A stretch of DNA of 64,000 nucleotides from JAGPUQ01 sp041594335 (GTDB taxonomy: Bacteria; Pseudomonadota; Gammaproteobacteria; Pseudomonadales; Porticoccaceae). Shown in pieces: positions 22,935 through 32,067 of this stretch. A program made the translations under genes and the position numbers. Below the pieces are notes generated by a model. It saw only the letters and a list, made by a program, of their open reading frames with translations. It did no database searches and had not been told where the DNA came from. Each line of letters opens with the position of its first letter. The stretch's first letter is position 1. The DNA is taken from the NCBI GenBank assembly GCA_041594335.1, contig JBFHML010000002.1, forward strand, positions 31,685 through 95,684, given 5' to 3'.

Positions 22935-24271
22935 GAATGCAGCTTTTTTTCCAGGTAGTGAATGCTCACCCCACCGCGCCGGAACGCGCTGTCGCGCACT
23001 AGGTCTCGATGGAGATCCGTATTGGTTTTAATGCCTTCCACGATCAACTCATCCAGCGCGTTACGCATGCGCGCCAAAGCGCTGTCGCGGTCGCGTCCAT
23101 AGGTGATGATCTTGGCAATCAGTGAGTCATAGTTGGGCGGCACCCGGTACCCGGTGTAGAGGTGGGAGTCCACCCGCACACCATTGCCCCCGGGAGGGTG
23201 GTAGGCGGTGACGGTGCCCGGGCTGGGCATGAAGTTCGCGGGGTCCTCGGCGTTGATCCGGCACTCGAAGGCGTGGCCACGGAAGATGACCGCGTCCTGG
23301 CGTAGGCTCAGGCCCTCGCCGCTGGCGATCAGCAGCTGCTCTCGGACCAAGTCGACCCCCGTGATCATCTCCGTTACCGGGTGCTCGACCTGGATACGGG
23401 TGTTCATTTCGATGAAGTAATAGGCGCCATTTTCGTAGAGGAATTCAAAAGTTCCGGCGCCGCGATAGCCAATGTCGATACAGGCTCGCACACAGGCTTC
23501 CAGGACCTTTTGCCTTGCCGCATCCGGGATATCCGGCGCCGGCGCTTCCTCGATGACTTTTTGATGGCGTCGCTGCAGTGAGCAGTCACGGTCGCCGAGG
23601 TGGATGGCGTTGCCCTGGCCATCGGCCAATACTTGCACCTCGACATGGCGCGGTGTCTCGAGAAACTTTTCCAGGTACACGCGGCTGTCGCCGAATGCCG
23701 ATTGTGCCTCGCTGCGGGTCAAGCTCACGGCGCCAAGCAGGTGAGGCTCCGCATGGACGACCCGCATACCGCGCCCGCCACCGCCGGCGGCGGCCTTGAT
23801 GATGACCGGATAGCCCACTTTTCGGGCGACGGCGATGATTTCCGCGGGATCTTCACTGAGGGTCCCGTCGGAACCCGGCACCGTGGGTACGCCGGCGGCT
23901 TTCATGGCCGCGATCGCCGAGACTTTGTCGCCCATCAGGCGGATCACGCCCGGCGGCGGGCCAATAAAAGTGAAGCCGCTGCGCTCCACCTGCTCCGCGA
24001 AATCGGCATTCTCGGCGAGAAATCCGTAACCCGGGTGGACCGCTACAGCGCCGGTCACCTCCATAGCGCTGATGATGGCCGGAATGTTGAGGTAGCTCTC
24101 CGTAGATGGATTGGGGCCGATGCAGACCGATTCATCGGCTAGCCGGACGTGTTTGAGGTCGGCATCCACCTTGGAGTGCACGGCGACGGTCTTGATGCCC
24201 AGCTCCTTGCAGGCACGCAGGATGCGCAGGGCGATCTCGCCGCGGTTGGCGATCAGGACTTTGCTCAGCAT
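22931..24271 (-). CDS. accC: Acetyl-CoA carboxylase, biotin carboxylase subunit
   Basis: AccC carboxylates the biotin on AccB with bicarbonate and ATP, the first step of fatty acid synthesis. The 446-residue ATP-grasp protein has KVLIANRGEIALRILRACKE, GYGFLAENADFAE, IKAAAGGGGRGMRVV, the catalytic EMNTRIQVEHPVTEMITG and a C-terminal biotin-carboxylase domain. It follows accB by 29 bases, the usual accBC operon. Confidence 0.98.
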   Translation of the reverse strand: MLSKVLIANRGEIALRILRACKELGIKTVAVHSKVDADLKHVRLADESVCIGPNPSTESYLNIPAIISAMEVTGAVAVHPGYGFLAENADFAEQVERSGFTFIGPPPGVIRLMGDKVSAIAAMKAAGVPTVPGSDGTLSEDPAEIIAVARKVGYPVIIKAAAGGGGRGMRVVHAEPHLLGAVSLTRSEAQSAFGDSRVYLEKFLETPRHVEVQVLADGQGNAIHLGDRDCSLQRRHQKVIEEAPAPDIPDAARQKVLEACVRACIDIGYRGAGTFEFLYENGAYYFIEMNTRIQVEHPVTEMITGVDLVREQLLIASGEGLSLRQDAVIFRGHAFECRINAEDPANFMPSPGTVTAYHPPGGNGVRVDSHLYTGYRVPPNYDSLIAKIITYGRDRDSALARMRNALDELIVEGIKTNTDLHRDLVRDSAFRRGGVSIHYLEKKLHS

Positions 24272-24300
24272 GGATCAGGGGTTCCCCGCAGGCAGGCGGT

Positions 24301-24753
24301 TTAGACGATGGTGATCAACGGTTGGTCGTACTCGACGGGCTCGCCGTCCTCGACCAGGATGACGCCGACGGTCCCGGCGCGATCGGCTTCGATCTGGTTC
24401 ATCATTTTCATGGCCTCGACAATGCAGAGTACGTCGCCGGGCTTGACGCTTTGTCCGACCTCCACGAACGGCTTGGCGCCGGGCGCCGGGGCGCGGTAGA
24501 AGGTGCCGACCATCGGCGATGCCACGACATGGCCGTCCAGCGCCGGGGCTTCCGGAGCTGCCGCTGCGGCAGGCGCCGCTGGCGCGGCGGACGTTGGGCT
24601 CGCTACGGTCGTCAGCGGCGCGGCTGGGGCGGCCGCCGGGGTCGGCCGATGGCGACAAATGCGCACGGACTCCTCGCCCTCGTGGATTTCCAGCTCATCG
24701 ATGTTGGACTCTTCCAGCAATTCGATCAGCTTCTTGACCTTGCGTATATCCAT
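24301..24753 (-). CDS. accB: Biotin carboxyl carrier protein of acetyl-CoA carboxylase
   Basis: AccB carries the biotin that shuttles CO2 between AccC and AccAD. The 150-residue protein has an N-terminal helical segment (MDIRKVKKLIELLEESNIDE), an Ala/Pro-rich flexible linker (residues 38-72) and a biotinyl domain with the modified Lys116 in EAMKM and the protruding-thumb region SPMVGTFYRAPAPGAKPFV that marks AccB-type carriers. It is downstream of aroQ by 38 bases. Confidence 0.98.
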   Translation of the reverse strand: MDIRKVKKLIELLEESNIDELEIHEGEESVRICRHRPTPAAAPAAPLTTVASPTSAAPAAPAAAAAPEAPALDGHVVASPMVGTFYRAPAPGAKPFVEVGQSVKPGDVLCIVEAMKMMNQIEADRAGTVGVILVEDGEPVEYDQPLITIV

Positions 24754-24791
24754 GAAACCTCCAGGACAGTGATGAAAGTGCGCCGTCGGGG

Positions 24792-25235
24792 TCAGTCTGA
24801 CTCCAGACTGGCCAGCGCGGCCTGCAGCGCCAATTCGTAGCCCAGTGTTCCTAACCCGCAGATCACGCCCGCGGCGATATCGGAGAAATAGGAGTGCTGG
24901 CGGAAGACCTCGCGGCGGTAGATGTTCGAAAGGTGGACCTCGTAGAACGGGATCCCGACGCTGAGCAGCGCATCCCGCAAAGCGATGCTGGTGTGCGTGT
25001 AGGCTGCGGGGTTGAGGAGTATGCGGTCGATGCCCGCCTGCCCCGCAGCCTGGACCCGGTCGATCAGCGCCGCCTCGGAATTACTCTGGAAACAGTCGAA
25101 TTGATGGCCAGCACGTTGACACAGCCGCGTCAGCCGCGCGTTGATGTCGTCCAGAGTCTGATGGCCGTAGACCTCCGGTTCGCGGGTGCCGAGCAGATTC
25201 AGGTTGGGGCCGTTGAGGGCCAGAATCGCAGCCAT
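24792..25235 (-). CDS. aroQ: 3-dehydroquinate dehydratase, type II
   Basis: AroQ performs the third shikimate-pathway step. The 147-residue protein has ILALNGPNLNLLGTREPEVYG (catalytic Tyr), FQSNSEAALIDRV, ILLNPAAYTHTSIALRDAL, PFYEVHLSNIYRRE and a closing CGLGTLGYELAL. ATG 25235 gives the normal MAAILALNGPN N-terminus; in-frame codons upstream lack similarity. Order aroQ-accB-accC-prmA is typical of gammaproteobacteria. The 125 bases up to dsbD probably hold the promoter for this operon, but no strong hexamers are seen. Confidence 0.97.
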   Translation of the reverse strand: MAAILALNGPNLNLLGTREPEVYGHQTLDDINARLTRLCQRAGHQFDCFQSNSEAALIDRVQAAGQAGIDRILLNPAAYTHTSIALRDALLSVGIPFYEVHLSNIYRREVFRQHSYFSDIAAGVICGLGTLGYELALQAALASLESD

Positions 25236-25360
25236 GGCCAGGCTTCGTGCGCCGCCGATTGAGAGGGCCGCAGTGTGCCTCAAGGCGCCAGGGTTGTCCA
25301 TAAGAATAGGTAGTTTGGGCGACGTTTCGCGCTATTTCGCGGCATTTCACCCTAGTATCC

Positions 25361-27088
25361 TCAGAGGGGTTCCGTCCCCATCGCGCTGTCGCCGCCCAGG
25401 GCGTGGAGCACACTGCCCTCGGTCAGTAATTGGGGCAGGATTTGTGTCGGTTCGCCGGGTGAAAAGAACAGATAGAGTGGCACCCCGCTGCGGCCATGCG
25501 CGCGGAGCAGTGCCGTGATTTCCGGGTCATAGCGAGTCCAGTCACCCTTCAGATAGTGGATCCCCCGCTGTGCCAACAGGTCGCGAAAGCGCTGTGAGGA
25601 GAGCGCCAGGCGCTCGTTGGCCAGGCAGGTAATACACCAGTCGGCGGTCAAATTGACGAACACGGGTGTCCCTTCGCTGCGCAATTGGTCCAGCCGCTGT
25701 TGTGAAAAAGGCTCCCAGACACGGTTTTCGGCGGGTGTCGTAGTCCAGGTTAGGGGGAGTGTCAGTCCGGCAACGAGTAGTGCGAGCGCGGCGGCGTGGC
25801 CTGGTCGGCCATGGCTGCGCCCGGCGAGCCACACAGCCAGTGCAACCACCAGCATGCCGACGCCTGCCACCAGCACCCGGTCGATATCCGTCTGGCGGCC
25901 CAGCACCCAGAGCAGCCAGAGCACGGTGCCGTACAGCGGAAAGGCGAGCAGTTGTCGAAAGGTTTCCATCCAGGGTCCCGGACGCGGCAGTAGATGGAGC
26001 AATCGCGGCATCCAGGTAAGCACCAGAAAGGGAAGCGCCATCCCCAGGCCCAGGGCGGCGAAAATGCTGAGCGCTATCGGTGGTGGCTGGGTGAGCGCGA
26101 CTCCGAGCGCTGTACCCATAAAGGGCGCGGTGCAGGGGCTTGCCACCGCGGTCGCCAGAATTCCGGTCAGCAGGGAACTGCGTAGACGGCTTCCCTCGGG
26201 CGCGGCCTGGCCCAGGCGCTGTAGTCCGAAGCTCCACGGCAACTGTCCAGCGAAACCCAGCGCCATAACGAAGAAAAGATAGGCCAGCGCGGTGACAAAC
26301 GCCGGAGACTGCAGTTGGAAGCCCCACCCCACCGCCTCGCCTGCGCTGCGCAGCGCGAGCAGCAGTATCGCTATAGCAAGGAAGCTGATCACCACGCCCA
26401 GGGCGTAGGCGCCACCATGGGCTGCGAGACGGCGCCGATGCGCATGAGCGGCTGTCAGGCTCATCACTTTGATCGAGAGCACCGGAAATACGCAGGGCAT
26501 GAGATTCAGGATCACGCCGCCCAACACGGCGAATCCGAGAAGAGTGAGCAGATTGGCGTCGGTCGCCGGGGGGGCCGGTAGCTCCGGGGCTGCGGTCGGG
26601 CGGATGTCGCCCGTGGCGGCATCGATCTCGAGGTACTGAGTGTGCGGCGGATAACAGAGTCCGGCGTCGGCGCAGCCTTGGGAGGTGACGGCGAGCCTCC
26701 GTAGTGAGGCTGTCGCACCGGGCAGCGCCGCGCGTAACAGCACCCGGTCGTAGAACACGCCCAATTCGCGCTCGTAATAGGGATCATAGATCCGCTGCAC
26801 GCGCCCCAGTGCGACTTCGTGGGGCAGGTCGCCCGGTTCGTCGGCGCCGAGGGTCTGGATCCGGAACTGGTCCTCATAGAGGTAATACCCCGGCGCGATC
26901 TGCCAATCCAGCAGGATGTGTTGCTCCTCCAGCCTGGCCTCCAGCTGATAGGCGTCCTCCACCGAGAGGAACTCCGGTCGCGCCAAGGTGCTGGCGCCGC
27001 CGGTTGCGCGGAACGGGGTGTCGGCGCCGAGCGCGCCGAGCGCAGGGAGCAACAGCGCGATCAGGATGGACAAAAAACGTTTTTCCAT
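25361..27088 (-). CDS. dsbD: Thiol:disulfide interchange protein DsbD
   Basis: DsbD moves electrons from cytoplasmic thioredoxin to periplasmic DsbC, CcmG and others. The 575-residue protein has a signal peptide (1-21), an N-terminal alpha domain with Cys139/Cys145 (SQGCADAGLCYPP), eight predicted membrane spans with Cys199 (NLMPCVFPV) and Cys319 (ASPCTAPFMG), and a C-terminal thioredoxin domain with DWCITC (485-488). All six redox cysteines are present. ATG 27088, with GTGGAG just upstream, gives a proper signal peptide; the frame is open 103 codons upstream without meaning. Divergent from the DUF2333 gene, 147 bases away. Confidence 0.96.
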   Translation of the reverse strand: MEKRFLSILIALLLPALGALGADTPFRATGGASTLARPEFLSVEDAYQLEARLEEQHILLDWQIAPGYYLYEDQFRIQTLGADEPGDLPHEVALGRVQRIYDPYYERELGVFYDRVLLRAALPGATASLRRLAVTSQGCADAGLCYPPHTQYLEIDAATGDIRPTAAPELPAPPATDANLLTLLGFAVLGGVILNLMPCVFPVLSIKVMSLTAAHAHRRRLAAHGGAYALGVVISFLAIAILLLALRSAGEAVGWGFQLQSPAFVTALAYLFFVMALGFAGQLPWSFGLQRLGQAAPEGSRLRSSLLTGILATAVASPCTAPFMGTALGVALTQPPPIALSIFAALGLGMALPFLVLTWMPRLLHLLPRPGPWMETFRQLLAFPLYGTVLWLLWVLGRQTDIDRVLVAGVGMLVVALAVWLAGRSHGRPGHAAALALLVAGLTLPLTWTTTPAENRVWEPFSQQRLDQLRSEGTPVFVNLTADWCITCLANERLALSSQRFRDLLAQRGIHYLKGDWTRYDPEITALLRAHGRSGVPLYLFFSPGEPTQILPQLLTEGSVLHALGGDSAMGTEPL

Positions 27089-27235
27089 AGACTCCACGCG
27101 GACTCTTCGCCGCAAGTTGGATGTGCGCGATGCGCTTTGGTTTCGCGGTGACCTATTGTGTCGTATTCTGAGGCGCGTTGCCGCAGGACGCGCCTGCGCG
27201 CCGCAGTCGTCTGAGTCGCGATCGAAGGAGCCGCC

Positions 27236-28270
27236 ATGCCCACTGACCATTGGATACGAGAAACGCGGCGTCGGGCCTATCGCACCGCAGCCGGAGGGCG
27301 CAGGCCCCGAGCGATGGCGGGGGTCATTGGTGTGCTGGTGGCAGTGCTGGTCGTGCTGCTGTCGGGGTTGTCCTGGTATTGGTCGCGCCCGCCACAACTG
27401 GCTCCGCTGATAGGCGGTGTGCCGCCGGCGGAGGTCGCCGGCGCGCGGACCACGGCCACCCTGATCGCGCTCGTCGACACCCTATTGGAGAAACCGGGGG
27501 GGTATTTGAGTAACGACGTGCTGCCACCGGGTGTTTGGCTCGATAACATCCCCAACTGGGAGTACGGGGTAGTGGTCCAGGCAAGGGATGCCGCCAAGGC
27601 ATTCCGCGAGGCCTTTAGTCGCTCCCAATCGCAGTCGACCGAAGACCCGGATCTCGCGCTGGCCGAGCCCCTGTTGAATTTTGATAACGAGAGCTGGATT
27701 TTTCCGGCCACCGAAGACCAATATCGCAAGGCGCGCGAGCATCTCGCCCACTACTATGGTCGGCTGGTCGACCCCGATCAGCACCACGCCCAGTTTTATG
27801 CGCGCGCCGACAACCTGCGCTATTGGTTGGGCACCGTGCAGAATCGGCTCGGTAGCCTGTCTCAGCGCTTGAGCGCCAGCGTCGGCCAACGGCGACTCAA
27901 CACGGATCTGGCGGGCGATACCGCCGCGCGTCAGGCCACTCCAGCGGCGGAGGAGCTGGTGGTCAAGACGTCCTGGTGGGAAATCGACGATGTCTTTTTC
28001 GAGGCAAGGGGCACCGCCTGGGCGTTGGTCCAGATGCTGGAGGCCGCCGAGCATGACTTTGCGGAGGTGTTGCGCAAAAAAAACGCGCTGGTGAGCTTGC
28101 GGCAGATCATCCGCGAGTTGCAGGCGACGCAACGCCCGCTGTCCTCACCGCTGATTTTGAACGGCAGTGGGTTCGGCCTGTTTGCCAACCATTCGATCAC
28201 CATGGCGTCCTATATCAGTCGCGCCAATGCCGCCTTGATCGATCTGCGCGAGCTCTTGGCCCAGGGCTAG
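27236..28270 (+). CDS. DUF2333 family membrane protein
   Basis: A 344-residue protein with one N-terminal membrane segment (about residues 28-49, AGVIGVLVAVLVVLLSGLSWYW) and a large domain matching DUF2333: TLLEKPGGYLSNDVLPPG, LDNIPNWEYGVVVQARD, DDVFFEARGTAWALVQ and FGLFANHSITMASYISRANAALIDL. It is probably anchored in the inner membrane with the bulk in the periplasm. Function unknown; family members are widespread in gammaproteobacteria. A strong AAGGAG precedes ATG 27236. Confidence 0.87.
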   Translation: MPTDHWIRETRRRAYRTAAGGRRPRAMAGVIGVLVAVLVVLLSGLSWYWSRPPQLAPLIGGVPPAEVAGARTTATLIALVDTLLEKPGGYLSNDVLPPGVWLDNIPNWEYGVVVQARDAAKAFREAFSRSQSQSTEDPDLALAEPLLNFDNESWIFPATEDQYRKAREHLAHYYGRLVDPDQHHAQFYARADNLRYWLGTVQNRLGSLSQRLSASVGQRRLNTDLAGDTAARQATPAAEELVVKTSWWEIDDVFFEARGTAWALVQMLEAAEHDFAEVLRKKNALVSLRQIIRELQATQRPLSSPLILNGSGFGLFANHSITMASYISRANAALIDLRELLAQG

Positions 28271-28426
28271 CGGGCTGACGGGGGTGCGCCAGGTAAGGCA
28301 GGTCGCGCGCATTTCCATGCAGTCGGCGCCCGGGGTGGTTTCGGCCAGCGCAATCGACACCGGTCTGTGCCAGCTTTTGACCGCTGTCCCCGGACAAAAG
28401 CCGCGCAATCGGCCCACTGAATTCGC

Positions 28427-30955
28427 GTGTGCCCCATCGAGGTAGCGGCAGCGATGGTATCGGTACGCTTTCCGTATCTTAGCCAAGCCCCCTTCGGCGA
28501 GGGAGACACCGGGGCCGAGCTGGCGGCGGCCGTGGTGGAGCACCAGCAAACCGGGATCGCCGTGTTCGACGCCGAGCGGCGCATTCGGGGCTGGAACCGC
28601 TGGATTGCGGACTGGACGGGCGTCAGCGCGGCTCAGGCTTCGCTGTGCCGGTTGGATGACCTGTTCCCCGGGCTCGCTGGGGGCGAGTTGTTGCGCGCTT
28701 TGGACAGCGTGATCGATACCGGCACCCCGGTCAGTTGGTCGCAATTGACCGATCCTGAACGTCTGGATCGGGTGGAGGCCGAGATGACGCCCGGGGATCG
28801 CGAGGTCCCGCCACTCCGGCTGGTGCTGACCCGCTTGATTCTGAGTGGTGGTCATGGCGCTCTGCTAGAAATCGTCGAGGCGCCCTTTCAGCCGGTTACC
28901 GCCGGTGAACATGGGCGGTCCCTCCCCAGCCGGTCGCGCCCCGTGTATCTCGATCGCTGCGGTGCCGGCATTCTCGAGCTGGACGCTGGGGGCCGGATCG
29001 GTGAGATCAACGAAGAGATGTGCAACCTGCTGGGATTCTCTGCAGAGCAGCTGCGCGGCAAGCCGGTGCGCTTGATCTTTCCCGAACTGGAGCGTGGCGC
29101 GCCGCTCCAGCGGCTGCAAGCACAAAGTAGAAGTGGTGGTCTGCTACGAGCCGCTACTGCCGACGGCGACGTCCGTTGGCTGGGTGTCGTGCCCTGTGCG
29201 CCGCTGCCGCCGACGACGGGTCTGGTGCTGTTGTGCCGTGATGCCAGCCCACAGTTGACGGAGCGAGATCAGTCGCAGCTGCATAGAGAGTGCGTCGCCG
29301 CACTGCTCGCCGAGACGGCCGACGCCATAGTGCTCGTCGATGCGCTGGGGCTGATCGAGCGGGTGAACCCGGTAGCCCTGGAGCTGTTGGAGACCGTGGA
29401 GAGCGCAGTGGTAGGGCGTCCGGTGGAGGAACACCTCTTCCAGCAGGGCGAGTCGACATTGTCGATCCGGGCCGCCTTGGCCGCGGGTGCCCGTGTGGTG
29501 TTGCCTCGGGGGAGCTGCCTGCGCCGTGGTGGAGGCGTACTGTCGGTATCCGGCGTGCTGACCCCGCTGCGAGACGGCGACAACAGGCTCGTCGGGGGAG
29601 TCTTGGTGCTGCGCGTGGGTGCTGCGGCACGCGCGGAGTCGCGGCGCCTCGCGTGGCAGGCCGAGCACGATGGTCTTACCGGACTGCCCAATCGCGCCGC
29701 TCTGGCTAAAGCGATCGCCGCACGTCTGGAGCGGTTGCGTCAACGCGATGGTTGTGCCGCCTTGCTCTACGTTGACCTGTTCAATTTTTCACTGGTGAAT
29801 GACACCTGCGGCCATGCCGCCGGGGATACCTTGCTGCGCCAAGCGGCCCGCACCTTGGAGCGCCATGTCCAGCACGGGGATCAGCTGGCGCGCGTGGGGA
29901 ACGACGAGTTCGCGTTGTTGTTGCCGGCGGCGGATTTACCTACCGCCACTCGGGTTGCCGAGTCCATACTTCAGGAATTTACGGGCTTCACCTTTCCTTG
30001 GGGAGAGCGGCGGATCAAAGTCGGTGTCAGTTTGGGCTGTGAGATTTTTGATGCCGATGCGGAGTCTGATATCGACGTCTTGGTGGCGGCAGCAGCGAGT
30101 TGCAGCAAGGCCCGGGAATTGGGTCGTAACCGCATGCATTGTGCCGCTGAACGTCGTGAGCGCGGTGTCGGCAATGGCATGTCGTCGTGGATTCCACGCA
30201 TCAGCGAAGCCTTGGAAGAGCACCGGTTTCGCCTGTTTTTGCAGCCGATCATCGCGCTCGATTCGGGCCCTGCCCGTGAGGAGTGTCACAGCGAGGCGTT
30301 GGTACGGATGATCGGTCGCGACGGCCAGCTGATCTCGCCGCAGAGTTTTATCCCGGCGGCGGAACGTTACGGCTTGATCGACGACCTCGATCGCTGGGTG
30401 GTGGTGGAAGCGGTACGCTTGCTACAGATCCTGCCGGGTGCTAGCAGTCCAGGCTTCAAGCTTTCCGTGAACCTTTCCGGCGCGACGATCAGTGATGAAT
30501 CGAGCGCAGATTTCATCCTTGGCGTGATTGACCGCTCCGGGGTTGATCCGAGGCGGCTGCAGTTTGAAATTACTGAGACGGCGGCCATTCGGCAGTTTGA
30601 TCGCGCGCTCGCGTTGATCCATCGTTTGCGCAGCCACGGCTGCTATCTCGCTTTGGATGATTTTGGTAGCGGACTGTCGTCGCTACGCTATTTGCAGGAG
30701 ATCCCGGTCGACTTTCTCAAGATCGACGGCGCTTTCATCCGCCGTATGGAGCTCAGTGAAGTCGATTTGGCGATGGTCGAGACCATCAATGGGTTGGCCC
30801 ATATCATGGGGATTCGAACGGTTGCCGAAAGTGTCGAGAACGCCAACCAGCTGCGCTTGTTGCGGCAATTGGGAGTCGACTACGCACAGGGCTTTCACCT
30901 GGCCATGCCTCAGGCGGCAGAGGAGTTGTTCGCCGTGGCCGCCTCTGCCGAGTGA
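28427..30955 (+). CDS. PAS-GGDEF-EAL cyclic-di-GMP signalling protein
   Basis: An 842-residue cytosolic protein with no membrane segment. Three PAS-like modules occur at about 33-150, 172-275 and 287-398. A GGDEF domain (about 410-575) has VGNDEF at the active site, with Asn for the second Gly, and VDLFNFSLVNDTCGH. A full EAL domain (about 590-835) keeps SEALVRM, NLSG, FEITET, LALDDFGSG, LKIDG and TVAESVE. The EAL set suggests an active phosphodiesterase, while the cyclase half may be weak or regulatory. Start: GTG 28427 is the first possible codon; ATG 28454 is an alternative. The 156 bases before it contain nothing recognisable. Confidence 0.92.
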   Translation: MCPIEVAAAMVSVRFPYLSQAPFGEGDTGAELAAAVVEHQQTGIAVFDAERRIRGWNRWIADWTGVSAAQASLCRLDDLFPGLAGGELLRALDSVIDTGTPVSWSQLTDPERLDRVEAEMTPGDREVPPLRLVLTRLILSGGHGALLEIVEAPFQPVTAGEHGRSLPSRSRPVYLDRCGAGILELDAGGRIGEINEEMCNLLGFSAEQLRGKPVRLIFPELERGAPLQRLQAQSRSGGLLRAATADGDVRWLGVVPCAPLPPTTGLVLLCRDASPQLTERDQSQLHRECVAALLAETADAIVLVDALGLIERVNPVALELLETVESAVVGRPVEEHLFQQGESTLSIRAALAAGARVVLPRGSCLRRGGGVLSVSGVLTPLRDGDNRLVGGVLVLRVGAAARAESRRLAWQAEHDGLTGLPNRAALAKAIAARLERLRQRDGCAALLYVDLFNFSLVNDTCGHAAGDTLLRQAARTLERHVQHGDQLARVGNDEFALLLPAADLPTATRVAESILQEFTGFTFPWGERRIKVGVSLGCEIFDADAESDIDVLVAAAASCSKARELGRNRMHCAAERRERGVGNGMSSWIPRISEALEEHRFRLFLQPIIALDSGPAREECHSEALVRMIGRDGQLISPQSFIPAAERYGLIDDLDRWVVVEAVRLLQILPGASSPGFKLSVNLSGATISDESSADFILGVIDRSGVDPRRLQFEITETAAIRQFDRALALIHRLRSHGCYLALDDFGSGLSSLRYLQEIPVDFLKIDGAFIRRMELSEVDLAMVETINGLAHIMGIRTVAESVENANQLRLLRQLGVDYAQGFHLAMPQAAEELFAVAASAE

Positions 30956-30986
30956 GGGGGGTGGGAATTGGCCGGGTTGCGTCGGT

Positions 30987-31991
30987 TCAGCTCCCCGAGG
31001 GGAGTTGGGCCAGTAGGACACCGTGGTCAGCTGGGGGCAGGCGCGGACCGTAGCGGCCTACCACCGCTGCTGCGGCCACATTGGCGAAGTGCGCGGCAGC
31101 GCGGCAATCGAAGCCGCGGTTGAGCGCATAGAGGAATGCGCCAGCGAACATGTCTCCCGCCCCATTGGTGTCGACGGCGACCACAGGCGCCGCTGGGACA
31201 GAGTGCAGTTCGCTGCCGTCGTAGACCAAGGCGCCGCGCGCTCCCAGCGTAATAGCAAATCGCTCGGCGCTGGTGCGCAAGCGCACCGCTGCCGTCTCTA
31301 GGTCCTCGGCGCCGGTCCACGCCTTAGCCTCTTCGCCGTTACAGAAAATCAACTCCACCCTGCCGCCGGCCATGGCGCGCAGTTCAGCGCCGAAATGGGA
31401 GACGATACCGGGGTCCGAGAGGCTGAGCGCCACTCGGGTGCCGTGCGCGCGGGCGAGCTCGCGGGCACGAATCGCTGCCGCTCGCCCACTGGAAGAAGTC
31501 GCCAGATATCCCTCGATGTACAGCCACTGCGAGTCTGCCAGCGCCTGGGAGTCCACATGTTCAGGCCCTAGCTGTTCACTGATGCCCAGGTAGGTGTTCA
31601 TGGTTCGCTCAGCGTCCGGTGTGATCAATACCAGGCATTTTCCGGTAACGCCCGGCGAGAGATGGTCGGCGCCGTTATGGGCGACGCCCGCAGCCGCCAG
31701 ATCGCGTAGATAGAAGTGCCCATTGTCGTCGTCGGCGACCCGGAATGCGTAGTAACCGCGACCGCCAAAGCAGCTGAGGGCGATGACGGTATTGGCTCCT
31801 GAGCCGCCACTAGCGCGCTTGGCCAAGCCCAAATGATCGCTGAAGGCTTCCAGTAGCTGCCGCTGGCGCTCTTCATCGACCAGTGTCATCAAGCCTTTTT
31901 CGATCCCGTGAGCACGCAGCTCGGCATCGGATACGCGAATCTCGGTGTCTACCAGGGCGGCGCCCAGGCCGTAAAGATCAAAACGTGTCAC
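30987..31991 (-). CDS. Adenosine kinase, PfkB family
   Basis: A 334-residue ribokinase-fold enzyme that probably phosphorylates adenosine to AMP, removing the product of S-adenosylhomocysteine hydrolase. The N-terminus FDLYGLGAALVDTEIRV, ASGGSGANTVIALS and the anion-hole/catalytic motif DTNGAGDMFAGAFLYAL fit the bacterial PfkB adenosine-kinase group. I set the start at GTG 31991, because the protein then begins in register with the family; the open frame extends 52 codons upstream antisense to mrcB. It converges on the PAS-GGDEF-EAL gene and is divergent from mrcB. Confidence 0.85.
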   Translation of the reverse strand: MTRFDLYGLGAALVDTEIRVSDAELRAHGIEKGLMTLVDEERQRQLLEAFSDHLGLAKRASGGSGANTVIALSCFGGRGYYAFRVADDDNGHFYLRDLAAAGVAHNGADHLSPGVTGKCLVLITPDAERTMNTYLGISEQLGPEHVDSQALADSQWLYIEGYLATSSSGRAAAIRARELARAHGTRVALSLSDPGIVSHFGAELRAMAGGRVELIFCNGEEAKAWTGAEDLETAAVRLRTSAERFAITLGARGALVYDGSELHSVPAAPVVAVDTNGAGDMFAGAFLYALNRGFDCRAAAHFANVAAAAVVGRYGPRLPPADHGVLLAQLPSGS

Positions 31992-32067
31992 TTGTGGAGC
32001 GCCCGATATCTGCGGAAGCGGTATTATCCACGCCCCTGTGCGGGGTAGAAATGGTTTTCGGTGGCGC

